A program made the translations under genes and the position numbers. From Opitutales bacterium UBA5694 (lineage in GTDB: Bacteria; Verrucomicrobiota; Verrucomicrobiia; Opitutales; Opitutaceae), in assembly GCA_002420185.1 (NCBI GenBank), contig DIHO01000013.1, forward strand, positions 62,001 through 126,000: DNA of 64,000 nucleotides, given 5' to 3'. The notes beneath the pieces are model-generated. The model had not been told where the DNA came from and ran no database searches. It saw nothing but the letters and a program-made list of their open reading frames with translations. Position 1 is the stretch's first letter. Each line of letters begins with the position of its first letter. Below are positions 63,101-64,000 of this stretch, one piece after another.

Positions 63101-63552
63101 TTCGCGAATTCATACTCAATTCCTTCAGATAGCACTATTTGTCGGGCAGCCATTACCACTGGATCCGGGACGGGTTGTGAGAGGGCGGTCAACGTGGATA
63201 CAACGATAAGTTTTTTCCCCCTGGCCTCTCTGAGGATTGAATTTAGCACGGCTAGACGATCGCTCCTCGAGTCGAATAGTGCGGATCCCTCGTCTGAAGA
63301 TTCATTAAATTCGGGGAAATGGTGGATTTTTTTGGTTTCGGAGGAAGCACGCACTTGGAGATGAAACAGTGCTAAGTCCGATGCCCATTGTTCAGCCATT
63401 CTCTCAGTTTTGGCGATGATCAAACACAATGGCGTTGTCTGCCTCTGTGCCCAGTCCTCCAGAATGGGGCAGAGTGCCTCCGAACTAACGCCGATGCAAC
63501 GCTCGAAGGTTTGAGCGGAGGAGGGAATCAAGGCCATTTCAGGACCCTTCAT
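60139..63552 (-). CDS. mfd: Transcription-repair coupling factor Mfd
   Basis: The 1137-residue protein removes stalled RNA polymerase and brings in nucleotide excision repair. The UvrB-like N-terminal region holds FARRGGLIDVYPVTEDNPFR with IDFFGDEIESI. The RNA-polymerase-interaction part (VHLQHGIAVYRGFSKVDIGG, LTLEFEDEILLHVPLQESHL) leads to the RecG-like translocase: MDRLVCGDVGYGKTEIAIRA (Walker A), AILVPTTILAQQHFLNFRDR, DILIGTHRLIQKDVFFKNLG, VVDEEQRFGVKHKERFKQW (DEEQ) and LSATPIPRTLYMALTGAREL. The C-terminal TRCF domain (MQARLPSSYLEETRLRIDQY) is present. Length is normal. Its ATG overlaps the rnc stop as ATGA. Confidence 0.96.
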   Translation of the reverse strand: MKGPEMALIPSSAQTFERCIGVSSEALCPILEDWAQRQTTPLCLIIAKTERMAEQWASDLALFHLQVRASSETKKIHHFPEFNESSDEGSALFDSRSDRLAVLNSILREARGKKLIVVSTLTALSQPVPDPVVMAARQIVLSEGIEYEFAKLVANLEKLDYDHEGLCEAPGQFARRGGLIDVYPVTEDNPFRIDFFGDEIESIKTLDPVTQRSGESVSSISIAASPRLELEESKAGIFAYLPQAVSWVLVEPEELLGHLDSNLESDGSRSEGLFWRNLQNSRASSQDNWTTFSDLDLSTEAGTGTTRVYEAESLEFYRSYPDESLLAEERLADEQSARLRFLEQIRDWEKKGERIIFILPNASDERRIKEISTGSELLKGLNPLFWKGDINEGFRIHFRENLDVLSWPILKGSKGAVFVTETELFGRRRNRKVMGRKRALVARSQVDHLLDFAELVDGEFVVHLQHGIAVYRGFSKVDIGGQPREVLTLEFEDEILLHVPLQESHLVSRYVGITKTSPRLGKLGSNRWSKVREAAERATLDLAAQLLQIQAKRDLSEGIAFSPDNEWQREFERAFPFNETPDQMKAILASKEDMEKPKPMDRLVCGDVGYGKTEIAIRAAFKAVMDGRQVAILVPTTILAQQHFLNFRDRMAGYPIVVELVSRFRRPKEIKQILRATKQGSVDILIGTHRLIQKDVFFKNLGLVVVDEEQRFGVKHKERFKQWRETIDILTLSATPIPRTLYMALTGARELSVIETAPLERKPIQTIVKSYDEKLVIDVIRKEIARGGQVFYLHNRVQTIDSVALRLQQMMPEISFGIGHGQMDEKALERVMIDFVDHRYQVLVCTTIIESGLDIPNCNTIIIEGADRFGLGQLYQIRGRVGRFKRQAYAYLLLHKHSRIMDISRKRLKAIRQHNQLGAGFRIAMRDLELRGAGNLLGSEQSGHIVGIGFELYCQLLKQSISRLKGEETAHTIRANVKLDFIYQGGGKADSNNRYEDGYTVLKRLDREEGECEPMQARLPSSYLEETRLRIDQYRRLAMAETPDQIRELTEDMLDRFGPHPPEVEALLRLAEIRVLAEQKGILSVVTQGNRLKCRLNRPGSDVFIKLGSRFPRLNSKNALKRLHEIIVFLRNYRSNT

Positions 63553-64000
63553 TGCTCTTTCTTGTATTTGGCGATGGCCTTGGTCGCCGCCGCTTCCGCC
63601 GCTTCTTTTTTGTTGCGGCCTTTTCCCATCCCCAATTTAGTTCCATCACAGAAGACCGTGACCTCAAAAACCCGCTCGTGTGGATCGCCCTCTTGAGCAG
63701 TGGTCTCGTAGCGAAGGGCATTATTCCCCAATTTGGGCTGTACCATTTCTTGTAATACGCCTTTAGGGTTCGAAATTACGCCCTTCTCAACGGGGCTTTC
63801 TGACAAGTTTTCATAGAGTTTGAGAATCAAAGTGCGAGCCGTTTCCCAGTCGCTATCAAGGTAGACAGCTCCGATTACCGATTCGAAGGCATCGCCCAAA
63901 GCTGAATGCTTCTTTCCGATACCCGCCTTGCGATCCCTTTCCTTGAGAAGCAAGTATTTGTCCAGTTCCAGTCGACGGGCGATTTGGGCCATGTAGTCTC
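63549..64000 (-). CDS. rnc: Ribonuclease III, C-terminal part (truncated by the window end)
   Basis: The reading frame enters at 64000 and ends at 63549, giving the last 150 or so residues. Visible are GKKHSALGDAFESVIGAVYL with the catalytic Glu/Asp motif, then SDWETARTLILKLYENL, and the double-stranded RNA-binding domain NPKGVLQEMVQPKLGNNALR, YETTAQEGDPHERVFEVTVF and GMGKGRNKKEAAEAAATKAI. The enzyme cuts double-stranded RNA in rRNA and mRNA processing. A Met at 63992 is internal, since the family's N-terminal half (including the first active-site box) lies outside. It is the first visible gene of the rnc-mfd-ppi operon. Confidence 0.94.
   Translation of the reverse strand, partial: DYMAQIARRLELDKYLLLKERDRKAGIGKKHSALGDAFESVIGAVYLDSDWETARTLILKLYENLSESPVEKGVISNPKGVLQEMVQPKLGNNALRYETTAQEGDPHERVFEVTVFCDGTKLGMGKGRNKKEAAEAAATKAIAKYKKEQ

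Noticed and set aside
62040..63132. Plus-strand frames of 70 to 143 codons within mfd.
   Set aside because: Antisense shadows of a highly conserved gene, with low-complexity Ser/Arg text and no motif.
1..64000. CRISPR arrays, rRNA, insertion sequences, phage genes or toxin-antitoxin pairs.
   Set aside because: I looked for evenly spaced repeats, transposase motifs and paired small genes and found none that hold up.

Overview
The window looks like a chromosomal segment of a Verrucomicrobiota bacterium, most likely of the Opitutae/Puniceicoccales type. This is inferred from gene content, with no database search. The pointers are a PVC-type dehydrogenase/HEAT/haem protein, neighbouring DUF1552 and cytochrome-DUF1592 proteins, four secreted sulfatases, a fused SecDF and a type II glutamine synthetase. 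There is no rRNA, no CRISPR array and no intact insertion sequence. One tRNA gene (Tyr) is present.

Layout. 1-18.8 kb is a secreted catabolic region: a decayed beta-propeller glycosidase-like gene, a lactonase, a 1128-residue PVC haem protein, four sulfatases with a broken sodium:solute symporter between two of them, a DUF1552 protein, a DUF1592-type cytochrome and an FG-GAP propeller protein. 19.2-21.8 kb is a graveyard: a sterol desaturase-like gene with in-frame stops, a frameshifted rhodanese, an intact short-chain dehydrogenase and two overlapping decayed ExbD genes. 21.9-52.1 kb is mainly core: argH, mutL, glycogen phosphorylase, an EEP-family hydrolase, an SGNH hydrolase, a GntP permease, a HAD phosphatase, enolase, a DCC protein, a wrecked arginine decarboxylase, yajC-secDF-recJ, a lipoprotein, a Gfo/Idh/MocA oxidoreductase, pyrE, an ammonium transporter, a glutaredoxin-like remnant, glnII, a very small kinase-like gene overlapping a PP2C phosphatase, ilvB, accA, a TPR protein and queA. 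52.35-55.2 kb begins with tRNA-Tyr and looks like a degraded A+T-rich island holding an atypical aquaporin and a second copy of the tRNA T-arm. 55.3-58.9 kb is a complete ferric-iron ABC importer operon. 59.1-64 kb is a core minus-strand operon, rnc-mfd-peptidylprolyl isomerase, with rnc cut by the window end.

How it fits together. The sulfatases and propeller proteins suggest scavenging of sulfated polysaccharides. Amt plus GlnII assimilate ammonium, and the importer takes up ferric iron. The most striking property is the number of broken accessory genes, about ten, next to intact housekeeping genes. Several keep long recognisable stretches, so decay is recent or, where it falls in homopolymers, partly sequencing error. 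I found no clearly new multi-gene system. The best leads are the mini-kinase/PP2C pair, the MutL with degenerate endonuclease motifs, the aquaporin with a non-canonical second NPA box, and the arginine decarboxylase that has lost its catalytic barrel in frame.
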